Origin: Betaproteobacteria bacterium | GTDB lineage: Bacteria; Pseudomonadota; Gammaproteobacteria; Burkholderiales; Eutrophovitaceae | Reading direction: 5' to 3' | Length of the DNA: 10,783 bases | Assembly (NCBI GenBank): GCA_009886305.1 | Contig: QXZO01000050.1 | Location: 1-10,783 of the forward strand | Shown: piece after piece, positions 1 through 7,567 of the stretch | How the letters are laid out: every line of letters starts with the position of its first letter | How positions within the stretch are numbered: position 1 is the first letter of the stretch | Notes under the pieces: generated by a model | Seen by the model: only the letters and a program-made list of their open reading frames with translations | Databases searched by the model: none | Told to the model about the DNA's origin: nothing | Program-made: the position numbers and the translations under genes

Positions 1-55
1 CAATTGTTCCAACATTCACGTGCGGTTTTGTCCGCTCAAACTTTCCCTTTGCCAT
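1..55 (-). CDS. tuf: Elongation factor Tu, N-terminal fragment (cut by window edge)
   Basis: Only the first 18 codons are inside the window; the gene continues past the left edge. They read MAKGKFERTKPHVNVGTI, the signature N-terminus of EF-Tu, the GTPase that delivers aminoacyl-tRNA to the ribosomal A site. The GTP-binding motifs lie further on and cannot be seen. Glycine at residue 4 is, from memory, common in Betaproteobacteria, whereas E. coli has serine and Neisseria glutamate. The ATG is preceded by AGAGGA with a 5-base gap (CATCATG context), a strong ribosome binding site. The gene follows fusA after 45 bases with no terminator hairpin between them, so co-transcription with the str genes is likely. 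Whether this is the only tuf copy cannot be told from here. Confidence 0.95.
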   Translation of the reverse strand, partial: MAKGKFERTKPHVNVGTI

Positions 56-100
56 GATGTCCTCTTAATCTTTAATCAATTAGTCAAAAACCGATATTTA

Positions 101-2194
101 CTATTTATTGTTTACCACTGCTTCTGCAACATTTTTGGGTGCATCAGCGTAGTGCTTAAATTCCATTGAGTAAGTTGCACGCCCCTGTGTTAGTGAGCGT
201 AATGTAGTTGAGTAACCAAACATCTCTGATAAAGGAACTTCTGCGCGAATGGCCTTACCGCCGCCAACCATATCTTCCATGCCTTGGATAGTACCTCGCC
301 GCCCAGACAAGTCGCCCATCACATCACCCATTTTTTCCTCAGGCGTTTCCACATCAACTGCCATCATCGGCTCTAGCAAAACCGCAGTCGCCTTTCTCAT
401 GCCATCCTTGAATGCCATTATCGCAGCCATTTTGAAAGCATTTTCAGACGAATCAACCTCATGGTATGAGCCATCAAACAGAGTAACTTTAACGTCAACC
501 ACTGGATAACCAGCAACAACCCCTGAAGTCATGGCCTCGTTTAACCCCTTTTGGACCGCAGGAATATAATCTTTAGGCACAGACCCGCCTTTTGTAGCGT
601 CTAGGAACTCAAAGCCCTTCCCCTGCTCAGCAGGCTCCATTTTCAACCAAACGTGGCCGTACTGGCCTTTACCACCACTTTGTTTAACGAACTTGCCTTC
701 GATTTCGATCGATTTTTTGATAGCTTCCCTATAAGCAACCTGAGGCTTTCCAATATTCGCATCGACGCTGAACTCTCGACTCATACGGTCAACCAAGATC
801 TCAAGGTGTAGCTCACCCATACCGGAGATGATTGTTTGACCAGATTCCTCGTCAGTCTTCACCCTGAAGGACGGATCTTCTTGAGCTAAACGACTCAAAG
901 CGATGCCCATTTTCTCCTGATCAGCCTTGGTTTTAGGTTCTACCGCTTGAGAAATCACCGGCTCTGGAAACTCCATCCTCTCTAAAATGACCGCCTTATC
1001 TTGAACGCACAGAGTATCGCCAGTCGTTGCGTCTTTCAATCCAACGGCAGCCGCGATATCTCCGGCTCTGACCTCTTTTAACTCTTCCCTATTATTCGCG
1101 TGCATCTGCAATATGCGGCCAATCCGCTCCTTCTTACCTTTTACCGGGTTGTATACGGAATCCCCTGCTTTTAAGGAGCCCGAATAAACCCTGAAGAAAA
1201 TAAGCTGACCCACGTAAGGGTCAGTCATGATCTTAAATGCTAGCGCTGAGAACGGCTCTGCATCGTCAGCTTTGCGTTCTGCAGGCTCGCCAGACTCGGT
1301 CTCACCAGCAATTGCTGGCACATCAAGCGGAGACGGCAAATAATCAATCACGCCGTCTAGCATCGCTTGTACACCTTTATTTTTGAATGCGGTACCACAC
1401 ATCATAGGGACAATTTCGACCGCTATAGTACGTAGACGGATGCCCTCTTGAATTTCCTCCTCAGACAGCTCACCCTCTTCAAGGTACTTAGTCATCAATT
1501 CCTCTGATGACTCTGCAGCTGCCTCGACAAGCTTTTCTCTCCAGTCATCACATTCAGCTTGGAGCTCAGAAGGAATATCCCTCATTTCAAATTTCGTACC
1601 GCCCGTCGCGTCATCCCAGTAAATTGCCTTCATTTTTACCAGATCGACGACCCCTTCAAACCCCTCCTCCGCTCCAATAGGAACCTGAAGCGCCACTGGA
1701 TTGGCTTTTAAGCGAGCCCGCATTTGATCAAAAACTTTAAAGAAGTTCGCACCCTGCCGATCCATCTTGTTTACAAATGCCATCCTTGGCACACGATATT
1801 TATTAGCTTGGCGCCAAACTGTTTCTGATTGAGGTTGAACCCCACCGACGGCACAGTAAACCATGCACGCACCATCCAGTACTCTCATCGAGCGCTCTAC
1901 CTCAATCGTAAAGTCCACGTGTCCGGGCGTATCAATAATGTTAATACGATGCTCAGGCAAGTTTCCATCCATACCCTTCCAAAAGCAAGTCGTAGCGGCA
2001 GAAGTGATTGTGATGCCACGCTCACGCTCTTGGGCCATCCAATCCATTACAGCGGCTCCGTCGTGCACCTCACCAACTTTATGGGAGACGCCTGTATAAA
2101 ACAGAATGCGCTCGGTTGTGGTAGTTTTACCAGCATCAATGTGCGCACTGATTCCGATGTTTCGGTAACGCTCTAGTGGGGTCGTTCGGGCCAT
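101..2194 (-). CDS. fusA: Elongation factor G, translocation GTPase
   Basis: EF-G is the cytosolic GTPase that drives tRNA-mRNA translocation and, with ribosome recycling factor, splits post-termination ribosomes. The protein is 697 residues, close to the 704 of E. coli. The G domain shows all the diagnostic motifs: P-loop AHIDAGKT (17-24), switch I RGITITSA (59-66), DTPGH (88-92), NKMD (142-145) and GTAF (267-270). Domain II starts at about 310 and domain III at about 410. Domain IV (about 490-610) carries SYHEVDSSE (576-584), whose histidine H578 corresponds to the domain IV tip histidine used in translocation. Domain V ends with the [13 protein letters not shown] segment (667-679). The start follows rpsG by 26 bases, in the usual rpsL-rpsG-fusA-tuf order. 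Upstream is only a weak Shine-Dalgarno-like AGAAAG, so translational coupling to rpsG may help. No frameshift or missing key residue is seen. Confidence 0.99.
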   Translation of the reverse strand: MARTTPLERYRNIGISAHIDAGKTTTTERILFYTGVSHKVGEVHDGAAVMDWMAQERERGITITSAATTCFWKGMDGNLPEHRINIIDTPGHVDFTIEVERSMRVLDGACMVYCAVGGVQPQSETVWRQANKYRVPRMAFVNKMDRQGANFFKVFDQMRARLKANPVALQVPIGAEEGFEGVVDLVKMKAIYWDDATGGTKFEMRDIPSELQAECDDWREKLVEAAAESSEELMTKYLEEGELSEEEIQEGIRLRTIAVEIVPMMCGTAFKNKGVQAMLDGVIDYLPSPLDVPAIAGETESGEPAERKADDAEPFSALAFKIMTDPYVGQLIFFRVYSGSLKAGDSVYNPVKGKKERIGRILQMHANNREELKEVRAGDIAAAVGLKDATTGDTLCVQDKAVILERMEFPEPVISQAVEPKTKADQEKMGIALSRLAQEDPSFRVKTDEESGQTIISGMGELHLEILVDRMSREFSVDANIGKPQVAYREAIKKSIEIEGKFVKQSGGKGQYGHVWLKMEPAEQGKGFEFLDATKGGSVPKDYIPAVQKGLNEAMTSGVVAGYPVVDVKVTLFDGSYHEVDSSENAFKMAAIMAFKDGMRKATAVLLEPMMAVDVETPEEKMGDVMGDLSGRRGTIQGMEDMVGGGKAIRAEVPLSEMFGYSTTLRSLTQGRATYSMEFKHYADAPKNVAEAVVNNK

Positions 2195-2198
2195 GCGT

Positions 2199-2205
2199 AC
2201 TTTCT
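2199..2205 (-). promoter_or_regulatory. Weak ribosome binding site of fusA
   Basis: On the minus strand AGAAAGT lies four bases before the fusA ATG. It pairs poorly with the 16S anti-Shine-Dalgarno compared with AGAGGA before rpsG and tuf or AAGGGG before rpoC. The start itself is secure because the protein begins with the canonical [15 protein letters not shown]. The weak site and the 26-base gap after the rpsG stop suggest that ribosomes may partly be handed on from rpsG (inference). Confidence 0.5.
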
Positions 2206-2220
2206 ATGAAGACTAGTTAA

Positions 2221-2691
2221 TTAAAAACGGAAATGGGAGAACGCTTTGTTAGCTTCTGCCATACGGTGAACTTCTTCTTTCTTCTTGACCGCACCTCCGC
2301 GACCTTCCGACGCATCCTTCAGCTCATTTCCCAATCTTGCAGCCATAGACTTTTCGCTTCTTGACCTTGCAGCCTCTTTAAGCCAACGCATAGCTAAGGC
2401 ACTGCGTCGAGATGGTCGAACCTCAACAGGAACTTGATAATTCGCTCCTCCAACTCGTCGAGACTTAACCTCAACAAGCGGTCGAACATTTGACAAAGCC
2501 GTGTTAAACACCTCCAACGGGTCGGCCTGCCCACCCTTTTGAATATGATCAAGGGCCCCATAAACGATTCGCTCAGCCACAGATTTTTTGCCAGCTTGCA
2601 TAATTACATTCATAAATTTAGCAACCTCTTGGTTGTGAAATTTTGGATCTGGCAATATCTCCCGCTTTGGTACTTCTCTACGTCTTGGCAT
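2221..2691 (-). CDS. rpsG: 30S ribosomal protein S7
   Basis: S7 nucleates assembly of the 30S head by binding the 3' major domain of 16S rRNA, and it lines the E site. The protein is 156 residues, the common bacterial length (E. coli K-12 has a longer C-terminus). It opens with the basic family signature [18 protein letters not shown] and contains [14 protein letters not shown] (34-47), the YQVPVEVRP segment of the beta hairpin region (around 85-93) and a basic C-terminal helix ending FSHFRF. ATG was chosen because the family start is invariant and AGAGGA sits 5 bases upstream. It lies 49 bases after rpsL. In E. coli S7 represses its own operon by binding the rpsL-rpsG intercistronic RNA. The gap here is about half as long, and I see only a trivial 4-bp stem (TAAC-GATA-GTTA), so that control is not demonstrated. 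Confidence 0.99.
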   Translation of the reverse strand: MPRRREVPKREILPDPKFHNQEVAKFMNVIMQAGKKSVAERIVYGALDHIQKGGQADPLEVFNTALSNVRPLVEVKSRRVGGANYQVPVEVRPSRRSALAMRWLKEAARSRSEKSMAARLGNELKDASEGRGGAVKKKEEVHRMAEANKAFSHFRF

Positions 2692-2740
2692 TGAATCCTC
2701 TTTATATTTTTTCTAATGACGACTAACTATCGTTAAATCT

Positions 2741-3115
2741 TTAACCCTTAGCCCTCTTGGCTCCGTATTTAGACCTAGCCTGCTTACGATCTTTTACGCC
2801 CTGCGTATCAAGACTACCCCGTACGACGTGATAACGAACTCCTGGTAGATCTTTGACTCGCCCGCCTCTAATCAACACAACAGAGTGCTCCTGCAGATTA
2901 TGGCCCTCTCCTCCGATATAGCTAATGACTTCAAAGCCCGTCGTTAAACGCACTTTGGCGACCTTTCGAAGCGCCGAATTCGGCTTTTTAGGTGTGGTCG
3001 TATAAACCCTGGTACATACGCCACGTTTTGCTGGCGCGCCGCCTAGTGCCGGAACTTTGCTCTTCGCGATTGGCACTGATCGGCCTTTGCGAACCAATTG
3101 ATTTGTAGTTGGCAT
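2741..3115 (-). CDS. rpsL: 30S ribosomal protein S12
   Basis: S12 sits at the decoding centre on the 30S interface and controls accuracy of codon recognition; it is the classic streptomycin target. With the ATG at 3115 the protein is 124 residues, exactly the E. coli length, and starts [12 protein letters not shown] like its family. The conserved loop [14 protein letters not shown] (39-52) and [13 protein letters not shown] (84-96) are intact. Lys43 and Lys88 (42 and 87 in mature E. coli numbering), whose changes give streptomycin resistance, are wild type. Asp89, the residue methylthiolated by RimO in some bacteria, is also present. The frame stays open for four codons upstream to a TTG (3127), but that would add LNFK, foreign to the family, and leave the nearest AGGA only one base away. 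This is the first gene after the predicted str promoter. Confidence 0.97.
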   Translation of the reverse strand: MPTTNQLVRKGRSVPIAKSKVPALGGAPAKRGVCTRVYTTTPKKPNSALRKVAKVRLTTGFEVISYIGGEGHNLQEHSVVLIRGGRVKDLPGVRYHVVRGSLDTQGVKDRKQARSKYGAKRAKG

Positions 3116-3128
3116 CTTAAAATTCAAG

Positions 3129-3132
3129 TCCT
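3129..3132 (-). promoter_or_regulatory. Distant Shine-Dalgarno-like AGGA upstream of rpsL
   Basis: The only AGGA before rpsL lies 13 bases from the preferred ATG, longer than the usual 5-9. It lies one base from the in-frame TTG at 3127, which is too close. The AAG directly before the ATG is not a plausible site. So rpsL, normally strongly expressed, has no well-spaced Shine-Dalgarno sequence; low structure in the A/T-rich stretch around the start may compensate (inference). The site argues against the TTG start but does not give the ATG strong support. Confidence 0.4.
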
Positions 3133-3186
3133 AAAGTAATATGGTCTACACAAACAATAATCGGAACTGACTCAGACTTAGCTCCG

Positions 3187-3227
3187 ACGACTGATTTAAC
3201 CGTTACCCCAGTCATCTACGGACTGGG
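3187..3227 (-). promoter_or_regulatory. Leader hairpins of the predicted str mRNA (two alternative folds)
   Basis: On the minus strand CCCAGTC (3221-3227), a 7-base loop and GACTGGG (3207-3213) form a perfect 7-bp stem close to the predicted 5' end of the rpsL mRNA. The second arm can instead pair downstream: ATGACTG (3209-3215) with CAGTCGT (3187-3193), 7 pairs including one G-U. The two folds share GACTG and exclude each other. Neither is followed by a U run on the minus strand, so neither is a terminator. A 5' hairpin may simply protect the mRNA; a regulatory switch is only a possibility. The remainder of the leader down to the rpsL start is A/T-rich and shows nothing else I can support. 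Confidence 0.4.
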
Positions 3228-3258
3228 AAAAAGACGGGCGATTCTAAGACCACCCGCC
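3228..3258 (-). terminator. Intrinsic terminator downstream of rpoC
   Basis: On the minus strand GGCGGGTGGT (3249-3258) pairs with ATCGCCCGTC (3233-3242) around a 6-nt loop CTTAGA, giving a continuous 10-bp stem with three G-U pairs. TTTTT (3228-3232) follows immediately. It begins 7 bases after the rpoC stop codon. The form is that of a rho-independent terminator and would separate rpoBC transcription from the str genes. Its bases overlap the predicted str promoter. Confidence 0.75.
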
Positions 3259-3269
3259 GCCTATGTCAA
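3241..3269 (-). promoter_or_regulatory. Predicted sigma70 promoter of the rpsL-rpsG-fusA-tuf operon
   Basis: On the minus strand a perfect -35 TTGACA (3264-3269) is followed by a 17-base spacer and -10 TAGAAT (3241-3246), five of six consensus bases. The TGA in the -35 box is the rpoC stop codon. The bases after the -10 box are CGCCCG, a GC-rich discriminator of the type found at promoters inhibited by ppGpp/DksA, which suits ribosomal protein genes. The start of transcription would fall near 3233-3235, giving a leader of about 120 nt before rpsL. Spacer, -10 and discriminator coincide with the rpoC terminator hairpin. The position, directly upstream of rpsL and beyond the last rpoC sense codon, fits an operon promoter; it has not been tested. 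Confidence 0.72.
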
Positions 3270-6200
3270 GCCGCAGCTTCCCCTTCACCTTCCGAAACTT
3301 CCTCAAATACATCATCAGAATCCGGGACCACATCCTCAAAAATGTCGGGAACCTCTGGTCGTTTGCGGTTTCGATGGTACGCAAGTCCCGTTCCACCAGG
3401 AATGAGACGGCCCACAATGACATTTTCTTTGAGACCACGAAGTTCATCTCGTTTACCCATAATAGCCGCCTCAGTGAGCACTCTAGTGGTTTCTTGGAAC
3501 GATGCAGCAGATATGAATGAATCAGTAGATAGCGATGCTTTTGTGATACCCAGCAACACGTTGTCGTATGTGGCCGGCACCTTATCCTCAGCAACAAGCT
3601 CTTCGTTCGCCGCTAGAACGTCCGAACGCTCCACTTGCTCACCTTGAATGAAGTCAGTAGCGCCAGAACTTGTGATATTAACCCGACGCAACATTTGTCT
3701 GACAATAACCTCAATATGTTTATCATTGATTTTCACACCCTGCAAACGGTAAACATCCTGCACCTCATCAATGATATATCGCGCTAACGCCTCAATACCT
3801 AATAATTTAAGAATCTCATGAGGATCTGGAGGACCATCAACAATCATCTCTCCAACGTTGACCATTTGGCCCTCGTGCACCATCACGTGCTTATCCTTTG
3901 AGATTAAAAACTCGTGAGATACACCCTCGCTATCGGTAATAACTAATCTCTGCTTACCCTTTGTATCCTTTCCAAAGGATACCGCGCCCGTGACTGCCGC
4001 TAAAGTTCCAGCATCTTTTGGCGCACGCGCTTCAAATAGCTCGGCAACTCTAGGCAAACCACCCGTAATATCCCTGGTTTTCGAGCTCTCCTGTGGGATA
4101 CGAGCCAAAATTTCTCCGATCCCAACTTTCTGTCCATTCTTGACCGTGATCACAGAATTAACCGGAACGGTTATGTTCACTGGAGTATCGGTTCCAGCGA
4201 TCTTAATCTCTTCTCCGCTTTCATCGATCAGCCGAACGCTGGGACGGGCATCCTTGCCTTGAGAGGATGAACTCCTCTTAGGGTCAGTCACAACCAAGGT
4301 TGACAGGCCTGTAACCTCATCAATTTGCCGAGCAACAGTAACACCCTCTTCAACATTCTCGAATTTAACCGTACCAGAATATTCTGTGACGATTGGTCGC
4401 GTATGTGGATCCCAATTAGCAAGGATCTTTCCTGCTTTCTCTGATGCACCATCTGAAACATGTAACAATGCTCCGTAGGGGACTTTATGTCTTTCTCTCT
4501 CCCTACCCACCTCATCGTGTACCACAACTTCCCCTGAACGAGCGATAACAACTTTTTCATCTCGCTCATTAGTGACATACCGCATCTGAGGTGAAAATTT
4601 AATCACTCCCTTGGACTTTGATTCAATCTGGCTTGCTACAGCAGTACGTGAAGCGGCCCCGCCTATGTGGAAAGTTCTCATAGTTAACTGAGTTCCAGGC
4701 TCACCAATTGATTGCGCGGCAATAACACCCACCGCCTCGCCAGAACTAACTAAGTGACCACGACCAAGGTCTCGACCGTAGCACTTGGAACATAGCCCGT
4801 AGCGCGTTTCACACGTGAGGGCGGTTCTCACCTTTACCTCATCAACTCCGCTATTTTCTATTTGATGCACTAATTTTTCGTCAAGTAACGTTCCTGCATT
4901 TGCTAGAAGCGCTCCGTTTTCTGGATCGATCAGGTCCTCAGCAACAACACGACCAAGGATTCGCTCGCTCAGTGGCTCAATTACCTCTCCACCTTCAATC
5001 AAAGCTTTTTGAACAAAGCCACGCGAGGTGCCACAATCATCCTCAACAACAACTAAATCTTGTGTGACGTCCACCAACCTTCTGGTCAAGTAACCAGAAT
5101 TAGCTGTCTTGAGCGCTGTATCTGCAAGACCTTTCCGAGCGCCATGCGTCGAAATGAAGTACTGCAAAACATTTAAACCCTCTCTAAAATTTGCGGTAAT
5201 TGGAGTCTCAATAATCGATCCATCTGGCTTCGCCATGAGTCCCCGCATCCCAGCTAGCTGTCTGATTTGGGCCGCAGATCCTCGAGCACCAGAGTCAGCC
5301 ATCATGTAGATAGAGTTGAATGACTCCTGATAAACTTGCTGACCTTTTTCATCTTTAAGCATCGTCCAAGAGTTAGAATCTGTATCCCATTTCTTTACAG
5401 CTTCTTTACCTAGACGGTCCATCATTGCCTTAGCGACCACGTCTCCAGCACGACCCCAAATATCAACAACTTTGTTGTAGCGCTCTCCTTGAGTAACTAG
5501 GCCGGATGTGTACTGATCTTCAATTTCTTTGACCTCTTCCTCAGCTTCAGCCAGGATAGCGACCTTATCTTCCGGAATCTCCATATCCTTGACCGCAAAT
5601 GATAAACCAGCACGCGTCGCAAAGGTAAATCCTGTATACATCAACTTATCTGCAAAAATAACTGTCTCGCGAGTACCGCACTCTCTAAAACTGATATTGA
5701 TTAGGCGGGAAATTTCTTTCTTCTTTAGCGTCTTATTAATTATGTCGAATGGCAGTCCTTCTGGGAGGATTTCTGACAAAAATGAACGTCCGACAGTAGT
5801 CTTGTGGCGACTGACTCTTCGACTGAGACCAGCTTCAGCATCGGCCTTGCCTTCTGTAATGCGAACCTCACACGAAGCCTGAAGATCAATGTCTCCATTT
5901 TCATATGCACGCTTCGCCTCAGTGACATTAGCGAAGATCATGCCTTCTCCCTTAGCACCGAGCTTCTCTCTGGTCATATAATAAAGGCCCAAGACCACAT
6001 CCTGAGAGGGAACAATAATAGGCTCTCCGTTAGCTGGAGATAGTACGTTATTGGACGCCATCATCAAGACTCTAGCTTCCATTTGAGCCTCAATCGATAG
6101 AGGCACATGAACAGCCATTTGGTCACCATCAAAATCAGCGTTAAAGGCAGCACAGACCAGAGGGTGTAACTGAATAGCTTTACCTTCAATTAACACTGGC

Positions 6201-7513
6201 TCAAAAGCCTGAATACCCAAGCGGTGGAGCGTTGGCGCTCTATTTAGCAAAACAGGATGCTCTCTAATCACACCCTCCAAAATATCCCAAACCTCTGGAA
6301 CCTCCTGCTCCACTAATCGTTTAGCAGCTTTGATGGTTGTCGCAAATCCTAAAGTCTCGAGCTTGTGAAAAATAAACGGCTTAAAAAGCTCAAGCGCCAT
6401 CTTCTTCGGCAAACCACATTGGTGCAGTTTCAATTGAGGCCCAACGACAATTACAGAACGCCCAGAGTAGTCCACGCGTTTGCCCAACAAGTTTTGACGG
6501 AAGCGACCGCCCTTGCCTTTGATCATGTCCGCTAATGACTTTAATGGCCGTTTATTGGCTCCCGTCATGGCTTTACCACGTCGCCCGTTGTCTAGCAACG
6601 AATCAACCGATTCTTGAAGCATTCGCTTTTCGTTTCTACAAATAATTTCTGGCGCCTTGAGCTCAAGCAATCGCTTTAACCGATTATTTCGGTTAATTAC
6701 TCTTCGGTATAAATCATTGAGATCTGATGTTGCAAAACGTCCGCCATCTAGTGGCACTAATGGCCGCAAATCCGGAGGAAGGACTGGCAGTACCTCCATA
6801 ACCATCCACTCAGGTTTAATCCCAGACTTGTGAAACGCCTCTAAAACTTTAAGCCTCTTGGCGATTTTTTTAATTTTGGTCTCTGAGCCTGTTTCACTAA
6901 GCTCTTGACGAAGTTTCTCTATGTCACCACCGATATCGATGTTCTTGAGTAGCTCTCGAATGCCTTCAGCACCCATCACAGCTGAGAACTCATCACCAAA
7001 TTCCTCAAACTTCTCTAAATAGCTGTCTTCAGAAAGTAGCTCGCCTTTGTTGAGAGGGGTCATACCCGGATGGGTCACAATGTACGCCTCAAAATAAAGC
7101 ACTCGCTCTATATCACGAAGTGGAATATCTAACACTATTCCCAATCTTGAAGGCAAGGACTTAAGGAACCAAATATGCGCCACAGGAGACGCAAGCTCAA
7201 TATGAGCCATTCGCTCACGACGAACCTTAGAGAGCGTAACTTCAACACCGCACTTCTCACAAATAACACCTCGGTGCTTTAATCTTTTGTATTTTCCACA
7301 AAGGCACTCGTAGTCTTTAACAGGACCAAAAATCTTTGCACAAAATAAACCATCACGCTCAGGCTTAAATGTCCGATAGTTAATTGTCTCCGGCTTTTTT
7401 ACCTCTCCATAAGACCAAGATCGAATCTTCTCTGGAGATGCGAGACTGATTTTAATCGCATCGAAATCCTCTTCTTGACTTGCCTGCTTAAATAGATCCA
7501 ACAACGCTTTCAT
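3266..7513 (-). CDS. rpoC: DNA-directed RNA polymerase subunit beta'
   Basis: Beta' forms one pincer of RNA polymerase and holds the catalytic magnesium. The protein is 1415 residues, slightly longer than E. coli (1407). The first zinc site is C70, C72, C85, C88. The catalytic motif [12 protein letters not shown] is at 458-469, with Mg-binding D460, D462 and D464. The bridge helix lies around 779-816 ([19 protein letters not shown]). The second zinc site is C827, C901, C908, C911. The trigger loop begins [16 protein letters not shown] (937-952), is interrupted by an insertion of about 190 residues like the proteobacterial SI3, and resumes at [19 protein letters not shown] (1149-1167). The tail after about 1385 is strongly acidic. 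The ATG follows AAGGGG with a good gap, 54 bases after rpoB with no terminator, so the two are co-transcribed. The opening [10 protein letters not shown] resembles betaproteobacterial beta'. Confidence 0.99.
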   Translation of the reverse strand: MKALLDLFKQASQEEDFDAIKISLASPEKIRSWSYGEVKKPETINYRTFKPERDGLFCAKIFGPVKDYECLCGKYKRLKHRGVICEKCGVEVTLSKVRRERMAHIELASPVAHIWFLKSLPSRLGIVLDIPLRDIERVLYFEAYIVTHPGMTPLNKGELLSEDSYLEKFEEFGDEFSAVMGAEGIRELLKNIDIGGDIEKLRQELSETGSETKIKKIAKRLKVLEAFHKSGIKPEWMVMEVLPVLPPDLRPLVPLDGGRFATSDLNDLYRRVINRNNRLKRLLELKAPEIICRNEKRMLQESVDSLLDNGRRGKAMTGANKRPLKSLADMIKGKGGRFRQNLLGKRVDYSGRSVIVVGPQLKLHQCGLPKKMALELFKPFIFHKLETLGFATTIKAAKRLVEQEVPEVWDILEGVIREHPVLLNRAPTLHRLGIQAFEPVLIEGKAIQLHPLVCAAFNADFDGDQMAVHVPLSIEAQMEARVLMMASNNVLSPANGEPIIVPSQDVVLGLYYMTREKLGAKGEGMIFANVTEAKRAYENGDIDLQASCEVRITEGKADAEAGLSRRVSRHKTTVGRSFLSEILPEGLPFDIINKTLKKKEISRLINISFRECGTRETVIFADKLMYTGFTFATRAGLSFAVKDMEIPEDKVAILAEAEEEVKEIEDQYTSGLVTQGERYNKVVDIWGRAGDVVAKAMMDRLGKEAVKKWDTDSNSWTMLKDEKGQQVYQESFNSIYMMADSGARGSAAQIRQLAGMRGLMAKPDGSIIETPITANFREGLNVLQYFISTHGARKGLADTALKTANSGYLTRRLVDVTQDLVVVEDDCGTSRGFVQKALIEGGEVIEPLSERILGRVVAEDLIDPENGALLANAGTLLDEKLVHQIENSGVDEVKVRTALTCETRYGLCSKCYGRDLGRGHLVSSGEAVGVIAAQSIGEPGTQLTMRTFHIGGAASRTAVASQIESKSKGVIKFSPQMRYVTNERDEKVVIARSGEVVVHDEVGRERERHKVPYGALLHVSDGASEKAGKILANWDPHTRPIVTEYSGTVKFENVEEGVTVARQIDEVTGLSTLVVTDPKRSSSSQGKDARPSVRLIDESGEEIKIAGTDTPVNITVPVNSVITVKNGQKVGIGEILARIPQESSKTRDITGGLPRVAELFEARAPKDAGTLAAVTGAVSFGKDTKGKQRLVITDSEGVSHEFLISKDKHVMVHEGQMVNVGEMIVDGPPDPHEILKLLGIEALARYIIDEVQDVYRLQGVKINDKHIEVIVRQMLRRVNITSSGATDFIQGEQVERSDVLAANEELVAEDKVPATYDNVLLGITKASLSTDSFISAASFQETTRVLTEAAIMGKRDELRGLKENVIVGRLIPGGTGLAYHRNRKRPEVPDIFEDVVPDSDDVFEEVSEGEGEAAA

Positions 7514-7567
7514 TGTTTACCCCTTTTAAATTCTTTGTCGACGAATTAGGTTCTCTTGAAGTGAGAA

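Noticed and set aside
56..100. TTGACT in the fusA-tuf gap as a separate tuf promoter
   Set aside because: It matches a -35 box, but no acceptable -10 box follows at 15-19 bases; GAGGAC, the ribosome binding site, occupies that place.
1829..2176. 115-codon plus-strand open frame opposite fusA
   Set aside because: It is antisense to the most conserved part of the EF-G G domain, has no recognisable family and no supporting context; it is a shadow frame.
2692..2740. TATAAA in the rpsL-rpsG gap as an internal promoter
   Set aside because: No -35-like hexamer lies at a proper distance upstream (TAGTTA at best), and the A/T-rich stretch is ordinary leader before the rpsG ribosome binding site.
3207..3232. 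Second hairpin after rpoC as a terminator on either strand
   Set aside because: On the minus strand the U run precedes it rather than follows; on the plus strand it is followed by A residues, so neither direction fits an intrinsic terminator.
5529..5882. 117-codon plus-strand open frame opposite rpoC
   Set aside because: Its low-complexity Ser/Ala-rich composition is typical of the reverse complement of a coding strand; there is no independent evidence.
7514..7567. Small inverted repeat TTCTC/GAGAA between rpoB and rpoC as a terminator
   Set aside because: Only 5 bp with a 7-base loop and no U run after it; rpoB and rpoC are expected to be co-transcribed.
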